Positions 21,120 to 31,316 of a stretch of DNA of 64,000 nt are shown here, in pieces. A program made the position numbers and the translations under genes. This DNA is from Cellvibrio sp. OA-2007 (GTDB taxonomy: Bacteria; Pseudomonadota; Gammaproteobacteria; Pseudomonadales; Cellvibrionaceae), in the NCBI RefSeq assembly GCF_000953825.1, contig NZ_BBUL01000081.1, positions 34,911 to 98,910 of the forward strand, read 5' to 3'. How positions within the stretch are numbered: position 1 is the first letter of the stretch; each line of letters starts with the position of its first letter. The notes beneath the pieces were generated by a model, which searched no databases, had not been told where the DNA came from, and saw only the letters and a list, made by a program, of their open reading frames with translations.

Positions 21120-22391
21120 TTAGACAACCGCACCGAGTTGGAAGATTGGGAGGTACATAGCAATCAACAGTCCGCCCACTAAAACGCCGAGTACAGACAT
21201 AATGATAGGCTCTAAGAGAGAAGTGAGCGTGTCTACCATGTTATCTACGGCTTCTTCGTAATACACCGCCACTTTGTCCAGCATTGCATCCAAGGCGCCA
21301 GATTCTTCACCGATAGCGGCCATTTGTATCAATAATGTAGGAAAAATGGCGCGTGCTTTGAGTGCAGTATTCAGTTGTATGCCGGTTGATACATCTTCGC
21401 GAACTTTTATTATCGCGTCAGAGTAGATTTTATTTCCTGCTGCGCCGGCTACGGAAGTCAGTGCATCAATAAGCGGTACGCCTGCAGCGAATGTGGTCGC
21501 AAGTGTACGTGCGAAACGAGCCATAACAGACAAGTAAAGAATTTTACCTATAATGGGTAGTTTGAGAAGATATTTGTCTATTGCATATGCCACTGCCGAT
21601 GAGCGACGAGCGGCTTCTCTAAAGAGAAAAAATCCACCAATCATCCCAACAAGTATTATTAACCAGTATGCCTGCGCAAGCTCTGATAGGTGTAAAACAA
21701 ATAAGGTAAAAGCCGGAAGTTCGGCGCCAAAACCGCTAAATGTTTCTGCGAATTGCGGTACAACCTTAACGAGCAGTATGCCTGTCACAACAATGGCCAC
21801 AATCACAACTGCGATGGGATAAGTCAGCGCTTTTTTGATCTTGGCTTTTAATGCTTCGGTTTTTTCTTTATAGGTGGCAATTCTGTCGAGCATGGTTTCA
21901 AGAGCACCGGCTTGTTCACCAGCGTCAACAAGGTTGCAGAATAATTCATCAAAATATTTAGGATGATCTTTTAATGAGTTTGCAAAACCTCCGCCTGCGG
22001 CAACGCTGTCTCTAATTTGCAGAACGAGTTTCTTCAAGTTTGGATTTTCAAGCCCGTCTGCAACTATGTCGAACGCCTGAACCAGTGGAACACCAGCTTT
22101 CATCATGGTGGCCATTTGACGGGAAAAAACGGCAATATCTGCGGGTTTAATGGCCTTTCCGCTTGATCCAAATAGAGGCTTTCCTTTTTTCGTGACAGAT
22201 TTTGCCGTTATGCCTTGTTTGGCAAGAAGGGTTTTAACAATTGTTGGGCTGCCGCCATTGATTTCGCCCTGAATTTTATTGCCCTTTTTGTCTACACCTT
22301 TGTAGGTATAGGTATTTGTAGTGGGCACAGACTTTACTTTTGCTTTGCTAACTGCGGCGCTAGCCGATTTGCTGGTTGTGGTTAATGCCAT
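21120..22391 (-). CDS. pilC: Type IV pilus inner-membrane platform protein PilC
   Basis: Polytopic platform that couples the PilB and PilT motors to pilin assembly. The 423-residue protein has two repeated GspF domains with typical segments VFSRQMATMMKAGVPLVQAF and, in the second repeat, FARTLATTFAAGVPLIDAL. Each is followed by membrane helices, with a last helix near the C terminus (IIMSVLGVLVGGLLIAMYLP). The first 30 residues are an Ala/Ser/Lys-rich extension beyond the conserved start. It lies between pilB (4-base gap) and pilD (2-base gap). Confidence 0.97.
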   Translation of the reverse strand: MALTTTSKSASAAVSKAKVKSVPTTNTYTYKGVDKKGNKIQGEINGGSPTIVKTLLAKQGITAKSVTKKGKPLFGSSGKAIKPADIAVFSRQMATMMKAGVPLVQAFDIVADGLENPNLKKLVLQIRDSVAAGGGFANSLKDHPKYFDELFCNLVDAGEQAGALETMLDRIATYKEKTEALKAKIKKALTYPIAVVIVAIVVTGILLVKVVPQFAETFSGFGAELPAFTLFVLHLSELAQAYWLIILVGMIGGFFLFREAARRSSAVAYAIDKYLLKLPIIGKILYLSVMARFARTLATTFAAGVPLIDALTSVAGAAGNKIYSDAIIKVREDVSTGIQLNTALKARAIFPTLLIQMAAIGEESGALDAMLDKVAVYYEEAVDNMVDTLTSLLEPIIMSVLGVLVGGLLIAMYLPIFQLGAVV

Positions 22392-22395
22392 GGAA

Positions 22396-24120
22396 TTAAT
22401 CCTTGGTTACTCGGTTGGCCTCTTCGAGGCTGGTTAATCCCATTGCCACTTTGCGCAATGCGGATACCCTAAGGTTATTAAAGCCAGCTTCCTTCGCGGC
22501 ACGCGCAATTTGCAGTGAATTGCCTCCTTCCATTATAAGGTTGGCAATCAGCGGGGTGATGCGAACTACTTCATATACACCAACCCGTCCTTTATAACCT
22601 CCGTTGCATTTTTCACAGCCAACAGGGTGAAAGAGTTGGAATTCTGCGCGCGGTATACCTATTTCGTCAAATCCCTCTGCGGTGAGTATGTCATCGGGAA
22701 TATCTGTAGCTACTTTTTTACACGCTGGACACAGGCGCCGCGCGAGGCGCTGCGCAATAATCAAGCTGACGCTAGTGGCAACGTTAAATGCTGGAACTCC
22801 CATGTTCAGCAAGCGAGTTAATGTTTCTGGTGCCGAGTTTGTATGCAAGGTGGATAAAACCAAGTGGCCTGTTTGCGATGCTTTAATTGCGATCTCGGCG
22901 GTTTCCAAGTCTCGAATCTCCCCCACCATGATGACATCCGGGTCTTGCCGTAAGAACGAGCGCAGTGCTTCGGCAAAGGTGAGGCCTACTCTTGCATTCA
23001 TTTGTACTTGGTTGATGCCTTCAAGGTTGATTTCTACGGGATCTTCCGCAGTCGAGATATTCACTTCATGTGTGTTCAGTATATTAAGCCCCGTGTAGAG
23101 CGATACGGTTTTACCGCTACCGGTAGGGCCGGTGACCAAAATCATTCCTTGCGACTGGGCTAACGCATCCATGAATAATTGTTTTTGGTTATCTTCATAG
23201 CCAAGTGCATCGATTCCCAGTTTTGCTGAGCTTGGATCAAGAATACGCAATACAATTTTTTCACCGAAAAGTGTAGGTAAGGTATTTACACGAAAATCGA
23301 TAGCCCGCGTTTTGGATACTTTAAGTTTAATCCGGCCATCTTGCGGCAGGCGGCGCTCGGATATGTCCATTTGCGACATAACCTTCAAGCGAGCCGCCAT
23401 CCTTCCCGCTAAGTTAACCGGCGGGCGGGACATTTCGGTTAATACGCCATCGGTGCGAAAGCGAATGCGGTAGGTTTTCTCGTAAGGTTCAAAATGAATA
23501 TCAGACGCGCCTGTTTTTATCGCATCCAGAAGCACCTTATTGATGAATTTTACAATGGGGGCCTCGTCAGCCTCCGCTTCATCATCACTATTGGCTGCCT
23601 CATTAACAGATTGGATGTCCAAATCATCCAGGTTGTCATCCAACCCTCCCAGCGCATCACCGAGTGTTTCTTCTTGGGATGTTAGGTATTTCTCTATCGC
23701 GATTTTTAATTTATCAGCTTCAACTAGCACGGCCTCGGTGTTTATACCGGTGTTGAACTTTATCTCGTCTAGCGCGTGCAAGTCAGTAGGGTCGGTAACT
23801 GCTAGGAATAATCGGTTCCCTCTCCGTGCAATGGGCAGCGTTTGGTGCTTACGAATCAGTTTTTCGTCAACCAGTTTTAAAGGGATTGTGTCTTTATTTA
23901 GTGAGTCCAGATCAAAAACGGGAGAGCCAAACTCCTCAGACGCGATGCGCGCAATGGTGCGCGCATCCAGCAATCCTCTTGACACCAACAATTGAACGAA
24001 AGGAACCCCTTCTTTTTTTGCCATGGTTACTGATTTGCTGGCGATATCGAGCTCTAGCAGATTGTCGGCTACCAGGCGTCTTGCCAGGCCATTAAGCAGA
24101 GGAGCAGATTGGGTTGTCAT
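22396..24120 (-). CDS. pilB: Type IV pilus assembly ATPase PilB
   Basis: Hexameric cytoplasmic ATPase that powers pilus extension. The 574-residue protein has an N-terminal MshEN/GspE-N domain. Walker A is GPTGSGKTVSLY, followed by the His box around LVLSTLHTNSAPETL and the Walker B region DVIMVGEIRDLETAEIA. The zinc-binding tetracysteine motif CPACKK and CEKCNGGYKGRVG is complete. It is the first gene of the minus-strand pilBCD-coaE-yacG group and is divergent from pilA. Confidence 0.98.
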   Translation of the reverse strand: MTTQSAPLLNGLARRLVADNLLELDIASKSVTMAKKEGVPFVQLLVSRGLLDARTIARIASEEFGSPVFDLDSLNKDTIPLKLVDEKLIRKHQTLPIARRGNRLFLAVTDPTDLHALDEIKFNTGINTEAVLVEADKLKIAIEKYLTSQEETLGDALGGLDDNLDDLDIQSVNEAANSDDEAEADEAPIVKFINKVLLDAIKTGASDIHFEPYEKTYRIRFRTDGVLTEMSRPPVNLAGRMAARLKVMSQMDISERRLPQDGRIKLKVSKTRAIDFRVNTLPTLFGEKIVLRILDPSSAKLGIDALGYEDNQKQLFMDALAQSQGMILVTGPTGSGKTVSLYTGLNILNTHEVNISTAEDPVEINLEGINQVQMNARVGLTFAEALRSFLRQDPDVIMVGEIRDLETAEIAIKASQTGHLVLSTLHTNSAPETLTRLLNMGVPAFNVATSVSLIIAQRLARRLCPACKKVATDIPDDILTAEGFDEIGIPRAEFQLFHPVGCEKCNGGYKGRVGVYEVVRITPLIANLIMEGGNSLQIARAAKEAGFNNLRVSALRKVAMGLTSLEEANRVTKD

Positions 24121-24450
24121 CGTTGTCGAGCCTACTTGAATGCGGAGTTGTCAGCGTGAATGCTTGCAATAGTAACCTAACTTTAGCAGTTGTTAATGCC
24201 CTTGGCGCAGTTTTGGTTATTATCCTTGCGCTACTAAAGCTGGAAGCTTTTCCGACAAAAAATGTCACTTTTGTAGCTTTTGCGTCGCCTTGTGTGCTGT
24301 TTTTATAAGTTGTTTGAGTGCGCTCAGGTGTAAAGCACCCGTAAATACCGATTGTGCAGCCTATGTATCCAGTTGGCATAGCGATTGCCTCATACTCGGT
24401 GTTATCCAACAAAAATGCTTTTTACCAACCCTTACTCTTTCGGAGTTTTT
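24121..24450. other. Divergent intergenic region between pilB and pilA
   Basis: This 330-base stretch separates pilB (minus) from pilA (plus). It contains the sigma-54-type pilA promoter listed separately and the pilA ribosome site CGGAG at 24441-24445. A promoter for pilB on the minus strand is expected but I cannot single out a convincing one. An open frame runs into it from the pilA side without a start that fits a prepilin. Confidence 0.6.
24374..24389 (+). promoter_or_regulatory. Sigma-54 (RpoN) promoter of pilA
   Basis: TGGCAT-AGCGA-TTGCC fits the sigma-54 consensus TGGCAC-N5-TTGCW, with the invariant GG and GC at the correct spacing. Transcription would start near 24400, leaving a leader of about 50 bases before ATG 24451. 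In Pseudomonas, pilA is RpoN- and PilR-dependent, which supports the call; PilR sites were not identified. Confidence 0.75.
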
Positions 24451-24978
24451 ATGAAAAAGTCAGTACAAAAAGGTTTCACCCTTATCGAATTGATGATCGT
24501 AGTAGCGATCATTGGTATTTTAGCTGCAGTAGCACTACCGCAATATCAAACTTATGTTGCTAAGTCACAGGTCTCTCGTGTGATGACAGAGATCGGTGCA
24601 TTGAAAACTATCGTAGAGACCTGTCTGTTGGAAGGTAGATTGACCCCAGTTGCGCCAACAGCAACGCCTACTGCAACTCAATGCTCAATAGGCTTCACAG
24701 GTAGCAGCTTGCTGGGTGCGGCACTAGCTAATATTGGTGATGATACCGCTAAAAAATTAGGTGGGGTTGACGTCACTATCGGTGAGACGGCTGCCGCGGA
24801 TTCTACGTTAATCGGCACATTCGGTAACAGTGCTGCAACTGCAATCGCTACTAAGACGTTCACTTGGACTCGCGACGGTGCTGCAGGCGGTACTTGGAGT
24901 TGCTCGACTAATGTCGAGGCGAAGTATGCTCCAAGTGGTTGCACTGTGGTGGCAGCTGGCGGCGGCGGCGGAGCTTAA
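24451..24978 (+). CDS. pilA: Type IV major pilin PilA (first of two pilins)
   Basis: Structural subunit of the type IV pilus. ATG 24451 follows CGGAG and gives a seven-residue basic leader with PilD cleavage at [12 protein letters not shown], with Glu5 of the mature protein present. The hydrophobic N-terminal helix ends in [13 protein letters not shown]. The globular part has a Cys pair in VETC...TQC and a C-terminal disulfide-loop pair (WSCSTN to SGC). The 175-residue precursor ends in an unusual GGGGGA tail. A strong terminator follows directly, so it can be transcribed as a single gene from its sigma-54 promoter. Confidence 0.94.
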   Translation: MKKSVQKGFTLIELMIVVAIIGILAAVALPQYQTYVAKSQVSRVMTEIGALKTIVETCLLEGRLTPVAPTATPTATQCSIGFTGSSLLGAALANIGDDTAKKLGGVDVTIGETAAADSTLIGTFGNSAATAIATKTFTWTRDGAAGGTWSCSTNVEAKYAPSGCTVVAAGGGGGA

Positions 24979-24996
24979 GGCTTAGCTTTTAACTGG

Positions 24997-25020
24997 AAGC
25001 CACCCTCGGGTGGCTTTTTT
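24997..25020 (+). terminator. Intrinsic terminator after pilA
   Basis: AAGCCACCC and GGGTGGCTT form a tight stem closed by a TC loop, followed by a T-run, starting 18 bases after the pilA stop. This is a textbook intrinsic terminator. Its T-run ends four bases before the ATG of the next gene, so the two overlap functionally. Confidence 0.92.
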
Positions 25021-25024
25021 ATTT

Positions 25025-26242
25025 ATGAAATCAAAACTTATAAAATATGTCTTTACCTCGGTAGTGATTTGCGGAAGTTTTTGGTTTTACTTCCAAGTAA
25101 ATACCTACCCTTATAAAGTGGCTCGCTGGTTTCAGCCCATAGAAGCTAAGTTAGTGTCTGTGACCGCAAAAAGTTGTTCACCTGAAGCATCTTGGTTAAA
25201 TCTATTTGTCGATCATGGAGTAACACATCTGGGGGCTTACTCTGCGCAGGTGGCTTTTCTGGATGTTGAGAATGCACTGTCGCATTGTGAAATTGGTTAT
25301 AAAAATGAGCTGTTTGGTATTCAGGTAAGTGCAGATCATCGATATCGCTATGCAAGTACAAGCAAGCTGATAACGACTGCTGAGATTCTTAAGTTAGTAA
25401 GTCAGCATAAAATCCACTTGGACGATACATTAATCAGCTTTTTCCCAGAGTTGACCCAATTTAAAGACGAGCGTATTGCTCACATCACTATCTCGCAGTT
25501 GTTGAACCATAAGGCAGGTTTTAATCGCTTGACGCTCAGTGGCGACCCTATGTTTTTGCGCCGGAACAAACCTTGGTGTCCACAGAACTTAATCGAGTTA
25601 CAGACACTGACGCTGGCAGTTAATCCGGGAGAGAAACAAATTTATTCCAATCTCGGGTATTGTTTGCTAGGAGAAGTAATTCACCGTGTCACCGGCGAAC
25701 CGTATCGTGATGTTGTAAGCCGTGAATTTTCACTGCCTAAGCGCGATATTAAATTTATAAATGACTTTTATTATGCCGATGAAGTGAAATATGACTATCG
25801 CTATGAAGAATGGTTTAACGATTCTTATTTAACATTATTTGATTTTGATGCAATCGCTTCGTCTGCAGGTCTATCTGGCTCTGCAACTGCCTTAGCTCAA
25901 CTGCTTTGGGATATTCATCATCGACAAAGTCCATCGCCATTTATGCTTAACAATCCTGGTGCTGATTGCAATCTGCAGAAGCCAATAGGTTGTTTGCATT
26001 TGGGTGTGTTTCATTATCAACCCGAGAAATATGGCATTGCGCTCCATTTTCACCAAGGTTATTTGCCTGGTTCTTCATCGTTGGCGATTGTTGATAGTTT
26101 TGGTGGTGTGACTGTATTGGTCAAAAGTGGCGCCGATCGCGACCAGCAAAATCCAGAGAATGAATGGATAAGGTGGATGTATAAACGCTTGAGTTTGTAT
26201 TACACCTTACAGGGAAAGTTACCTATACTAAGTTCTCACTAG
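25025..26242 (+). CDS. Membrane-anchored serine hydrolase (class C beta-lactamase / PBP-like)
   Basis: Predicted penicillin-binding-protein-type hydrolase of unknown substrate, anchored in the inner membrane and facing the periplasm. An N-terminal signal anchor lies at residues 7-23. The three active-site elements are present: SxxK in ASTSKL, YxN in YSNLGY, and the third-strand HxG in HQGYLPG. The start is uncertain: ATG 25025 follows the terminator T-run and has no ribosome site, and GTG 25010 lies inside the terminator stem. The gene sits between two pilin genes and upstream of tfpX, so a role tied to pili or the cell wall around them is possible but unproven. Confidence 0.85.
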   Translation: MKSKLIKYVFTSVVICGSFWFYFQVNTYPYKVARWFQPIEAKLVSVTAKSCSPEASWLNLFVDHGVTHLGAYSAQVAFLDVENALSHCEIGYKNELFGIQVSADHRYRYASTSKLITTAEILKLVSQHKIHLDDTLISFFPELTQFKDERIAHITISQLLNHKAGFNRLTLSGDPMFLRRNKPWCPQNLIELQTLTLAVNPGEKQIYSNLGYCLLGEVIHRVTGEPYRDVVSREFSLPKRDIKFINDFYYADEVKYDYRYEEWFNDSYLTLFDFDAIASSAGLSGSATALAQLLWDIHHRQSPSPFMLNNPGADCNLQKPIGCLHLGVFHYQPEKYGIALHFHQGYLPGSSSLAIVDSFGGVTVLVKSGADRDQQNPENEWIRWMYKRLSLYYTLQGKLPILSSH

Positions 26243-26279
26243 TTAAAATAACGGTAAGACTATTTTTAAGAGTGCTGAT

Positions 26280-26984
26280 ATGAAGTTTCGATTGTTATGT
26301 TTTGCTTCTCATTTGGCGGTGTCATTTGCCATTGCTCTTTGTGCATTATTGATGGTGTTTTCGTTTTGGTACCCAGCACCTTTAGATAAAGCGTTGGGAG
26401 TTGTCAGCATATTTTTATTGTTGCTTTCGATTGATGTAATTGTTGGTCCATTGTTGACACTGTTAGTCGCCAAGCAAGGAAAAAAAACGCTAAAAATGGA
26501 TTTGCTAATTATTGGGGCGATTCAATTTTTGGCGTTTGCTTATGGTTTGCATACGGTCGCGCAGGGGCGGCCAGTATGGTTGATTTACGATGCTGGTCGC
26601 TTCGAGGCTGTTCAGGCGTATGAGGCTGTCTTGAATTCAAATGTTGCCCCCGAATCGGAAGCTTTTGGTTTGGGCTTGACTGGCCCTGTGTGGGGTGCTG
26701 TAGCAAATGCGGTGCCCCCATCTGTGGCCAAGGGCGATGCTTATTACAGGGCTGAGTTTTTACAGCCTTACGATAAAAAAGTTGCAGAAAATGTTGCTCT
26801 TCATTCTCTTCCGCTAGAGATACTTAATCGTTTCAATGATTCTGCGAAGGTTGATGCGATATTGAAGGCCTATCCTGAGGCAAATGGATTTGTACCTATG
26901 GCGGCGAAACAAAAGTCTTTGTCGGTGTTAATTAATAAAGATGGCGGGAGGCTAATCGCTATAGTGGATTTGTCTCCTTGGTAG
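26280..26984 (+). CDS. TfpX/TfpZ-family type IV pilin accessory protein
   Basis: Inner-membrane accessory protein of the kind encoded next to particular type IVa pilin alleles, where it aids surface assembly of the cognate pilin. The 234-residue protein has three or four N-terminal hydrophobic segments, including VVSIFLLLLSIDVIVGPLLT, which matches the family's DVxxGPLLT core. The motif GRPVWLIYDAGRFEAVQAYE follows, and then a soluble C-terminal domain. It lies 37 bases after the serine hydrolase and upstream of the second pilin. Confidence 0.85.
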   Translation: MKFRLLCFASHLAVSFAIALCALLMVFSFWYPAPLDKALGVVSIFLLLLSIDVIVGPLLTLLVAKQGKKTLKMDLLIIGAIQFLAFAYGLHTVAQGRPVWLIYDAGRFEAVQAYEAVLNSNVAPESEAFGLGLTGPVWGAVANAVPPSVAKGDAYYRAEFLQPYDKKVAENVALHSLPLEILNRFNDSAKVDAILKAYPEANGFVPMAAKQKSLSVLINKDGGRLIAIVDLSPW

Positions 26985-27071
26985 TTAATACATTTGCTTT
27001 GATCGTTGCCGCGCTCTAGTGAATGTGACAAAAAATGACAGGATGTGACCTGCTGCACTTGGTGAAAATCT

Positions 27072-27117
27072 AACGACGCGTTGCTTGGTGTGAAGTCCAA
27101 GCATTAGTCGTTGTTTT
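27072..27117 (+). terminator. Probable terminator between tfpX-like gene and second pilin
   Basis: A two-tier hairpin: AACGAC at 27072-27077 pairs with GTCGTT at 27107-27112, and inside it TGCTTGG pairs with CCAAGCA around an eight-base loop. GTTTTATAA follows. It would end the upstream serine hydrolase and tfpX transcript just before the pilin promoter. Confidence 0.55.
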
Positions 27118-27134
27118 ATAAGTGTTTTTAGAAT

Positions 27135-27150
27135 TGGTTTGAATATTGCT
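27135..27150 (+). promoter_or_regulatory. Sigma-54-type promoter of the second pilin
   Basis: TGGTTT-GAATA-TTGCT keeps the invariant GG and GC of the sigma-54 consensus at exact spacing, although the TTT after GG deviates from CAC. Transcription would start near 27161, about 27 bases before the pilin ATG. The parallel element before pilA makes this more credible. Confidence 0.6.
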
Positions 27151-27187
27151 GTAACACAAGGAAGCAAATTTTTTGCAGGAAACTGAT

Positions 27188-28524
<1,337 letters not shown>

Positions 28525-28725
28525 TTAAACAATGTGTGGTTGATTGTGGCCATTTATGGCGCGGAAGTCTTCGGCTAATTCCAAAACATACTTAAAAAAC
28601 CATAAGATAACGTATTGGTTATAGCCTTTTGTGATATGTCTCTCGATCTTATCATTTGCTTACTTGGAGTGTCTTGCCCTTAGTTATACTCAAGTTACGC
28701 AAGTTTTTACTAATGGTAATCCGCC

Positions 28726-31254
28726 ATGTCCGAACAGATGAAATCCGACCCCAAAAAGGTTGTCCATTTAAACGTAGAGCGCAATTCCACCGCTAACTCC
28801 CAAGTGGCACTTGCTCGCTTGCCCGCGGCCATGCATACCTTGCGCGATAAGGCGCGGCAGCAGCTGCAGCTTTTTTTGCGCGAGTTGTTCGATAAGGTCG
28901 ATGATGCCATGTTTGAGTTGGCTGACAAAGCTAATAACAACCATGACCAAAATATCTTTTTTGATTCCATGCGCGAAGTACGTATTCGTCGCCGTGCGAT
29001 GGAAGCTTCTTTTTTTCGCAGCATCGATATAGGTTTTGCGCAATTGCTTGACCCAACGGCTTATCGCGACGAGCAGCAAGCTCCCGATAAGTCCTTGTCG
29101 CTGGATGATTTGTCTCTGGTTAAAAACGATGAACTGGAAGAGATGGTTGCGGTTGATGGCATGGTCAACAAGGCCAATGAGCAATTCGCCGAGCCCATTC
29201 AGCATTTGACTCTGCGTATCGATCATTTGGTGCCGACCAAGGTTTACCAAAAAAATAATCCTCTAGGTGTGGACGTGATCTGCAATGCCTTTACGGATGC
29301 AACTAAGGCATTGAGTATTGATGTAAAAGCCAAGTTGGTGTTGTTTAAATTGTTCGACAACATTGTAATGACCAAGCTCGGTAAACTTTTTGATGTACTC
29401 AATCAAACCTTAATCGATGCCAACATTTTGCCGTCGCTAAAACAGGACGTGCGGGTTAAGCGGTCTCCAGCTCCTTCGAGCGCTGATCTCTATGGTCAAG
29501 GTATTAGCGCCCAATATGGTTTAGGTGGGCAGCAAGCGGGCGCGGAAACAGGTGGCCTGAATCAGAGTTATGACGAGCAAACCAATCAGGTTTTGCATCA
29601 CTTGCGCGATTTACTGGGCGCTAATCGTAGTGCGCCCCAAGCTCAGTTGCCAGGCGAGGAAATTACCACGCGGGATTTGATTAAAATTCTGTCGCTGGCG
29701 CAACAACAAAATACCACCAATAATTCTATAGCGAGTGGCGCTCCTACCAATTTGCGCAACTTATTGACAGATTTACTGCGCAATGAAACCCAAACTGCGG
29801 CCGCTATTAACCAGGTTGATGATGATGTAATCAATTTGGTTAGCATGATGTTTGAGTTCATTTTGGATGACCGCAATCTTGCGGCGCCGATGAAGGCGCT
29901 TATTGGCCGCTTGCAAATCCCAATGGTTAAAGTGGCAATTGCGGACAAAGCCTTTTTTAGCAAAGGCGGTCACCCTGCGCGTCGGTTATTGAATGAAATG
30001 GCAATGGCTTGTTTAGGCTGGCAGGAATCCAGCGAGGAAAATCAACGCAAAGACAGTCTCTTTAATAAGATGGAAGAAACGGTACGCGCGATCCTCACCG
30101 ATTTTGATACAGATATGAGTATCTTTGATCGCTTGCTGGTGGATTTCCGTTCGTTCCTTGACAAAGAAAAACGCCGCGCCTCCATTCTTGAGCAGCGCAC
30201 CATTGATGCTGAAGATGGCAAAGCAAAATCTGAGCGTGCTCGGGCGCAGGTGGATGCAGAGTTGAATCGTATCTGTGCGGGTAAAGAGCTGCCCTTGGCG
30301 GCAACAAAACTGCTGCGTGAGGCATGGGCGAATGTCATGTTTATTACTTCGCTTAAACAGGGTGTAGAAAGTGACGAGTGGCGCAGCAACTCTGTAACAG
30401 CACAGCAGCTGGTGTGGAGTGTTACGGCCACGATGGACAAGGATAATCGCCAAAAGTTATTAAAGCTGGTTCCTGAGTTGTTGCAAAAATTGCGTACCGG
30501 GTTGGAAAGTATTTCATTCAGCCCCTTTGAAACGACCAACTTGTTTAAGCAATTGGAAGTTGCCCATTTGGCACGCTTGCGCGGCGAAGTAAAACCTCAG
30601 GGTAATGCTGCCGTATCGGCGCCGTCGGTAGACAATGCTGTGAAGGCAAGTGAGATGGCTGCTAAAAGTGCCATGCTGAAAGCCGCTATAGCGGACTCAC
30701 CAAAAGTTGCGCAACAAGTCGTCACTGCAGCTGTGCCAGAAGCTAAGCAACAAAGTAATGCAGTGCCACCAGTTGACCCATCGTCTGAACCTTTAGTTGC
30801 AACAGTCGTAGAATCATCACCTGTGAGCCAAGCTGTAATTGAGTCGGACGAGCCGATTGCCGCTCAGCCAATTGAACCGACAGTTACTGCAGAAGTGAGT
30901 ACGGTTTCGCAAGCAGTAGGTGAGGTTGTTACTGTAGACGAAACTGTCAGTAAACCTGTTCAGGCGGATACACAGCATTTGGCGTTGGTAAACAATATTA
31001 CCCAAGGCACTTGGTTTGAAATGCAGGGCGAGGCGGGCGAAAAATACCGCTGTCGTTTGGCGGCGATTATTCGCTCGGTTGGAAAATATATTTTTGTAAA
31101 CCGCTCCGGTATGAAGGTCGCAGAAGAAAGTCGTGAGAGTTTGGCGATTGCATTGCAAACCAAACGATTGACAATTTTAGATGACGGCATGTTGTTTGAT
31201 CGTGCGCTGGAAGCGGTAATTGGTACCTTGCGCGAGCAGCGCACGCTAAATTAG
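28726..31254 (+). CDS. DUF1631 family protein, paralogue A
   Basis: Large cytoplasmic protein of unknown function; family members are sometimes mislabelled thymidine phosphorylase. The 842-residue protein opens with the typical segment ALARLPAAMHTLRDKARQQL and FELADKANNNHDQNIFFDSM. A helical middle and a coiled coil (about 485-520) follow. Residues about 630-750 are a low-complexity Ala/Val/Glu/Pro linker. The C-terminal domain (about 760-842) starts GTWFEMQGEAGEKYRCRL and is shared with the paralogue at 39967. There is no signal peptide. It is divergent from nadC, as in Pseudomonas, and ends in a clear terminator. Confidence 0.88.
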   Translation: MSEQMKSDPKKVVHLNVERNSTANSQVALARLPAAMHTLRDKARQQLQLFLRELFDKVDDAMFELADKANNNHDQNIFFDSMREVRIRRRAMEASFFRSIDIGFAQLLDPTAYRDEQQAPDKSLSLDDLSLVKNDELEEMVAVDGMVNKANEQFAEPIQHLTLRIDHLVPTKVYQKNNPLGVDVICNAFTDATKALSIDVKAKLVLFKLFDNIVMTKLGKLFDVLNQTLIDANILPSLKQDVRVKRSPAPSSADLYGQGISAQYGLGGQQAGAETGGLNQSYDEQTNQVLHHLRDLLGANRSAPQAQLPGEEITTRDLIKILSLAQQQNTTNNSIASGAPTNLRNLLTDLLRNETQTAAAINQVDDDVINLVSMMFEFILDDRNLAAPMKALIGRLQIPMVKVAIADKAFFSKGGHPARRLLNEMAMACLGWQESSEENQRKDSLFNKMEETVRAILTDFDTDMSIFDRLLVDFRSFLDKEKRRASILEQRTIDAEDGKAKSERARAQVDAELNRICAGKELPLAATKLLREAWANVMFITSLKQGVESDEWRSNSVTAQQLVWSVTATMDKDNRQKLLKLVPELLQKLRTGLESISFSPFETTNLFKQLEVAHLARLRGEVKPQGNAAVSAPSVDNAVKASEMAAKSAMLKAAIADSPKVAQQVVTAAVPEAKQQSNAVPPVDPSSEPLVATVVESSPVSQAVIESDEPIAAQPIEPTVTAEVSTVSQAVGEVVTVDETVSKPVQADTQHLALVNNITQGTWFEMQGEAGEKYRCRLAAIIRSVGKYIFVNRSGMKVAEESRESLAIALQTKRLTILDDGMLFDRALEAVIGTLREQRTLN

Positions 31255-31271
31255 TTTCTCCTCAGATGCTT

Positions 31272-31295
31272 ACCCGGCCTTGCGCCGGGTTTTTT
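31272..31295 (+). terminator. Intrinsic terminator after DUF1631 paralogue A
   Basis: ACCCGGC and GCCGGGT form a stem with a five-base loop, followed by a T-run, starting 18 bases after the stop. The opposite strand has no T-run after the hairpin, so it serves the plus-strand gene and does not clearly end the convergent guanidine operon. Confidence 0.9.
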
Positions 31296-31316
31296 ATATC
31301 TTGCGCTGTTAAGAGT

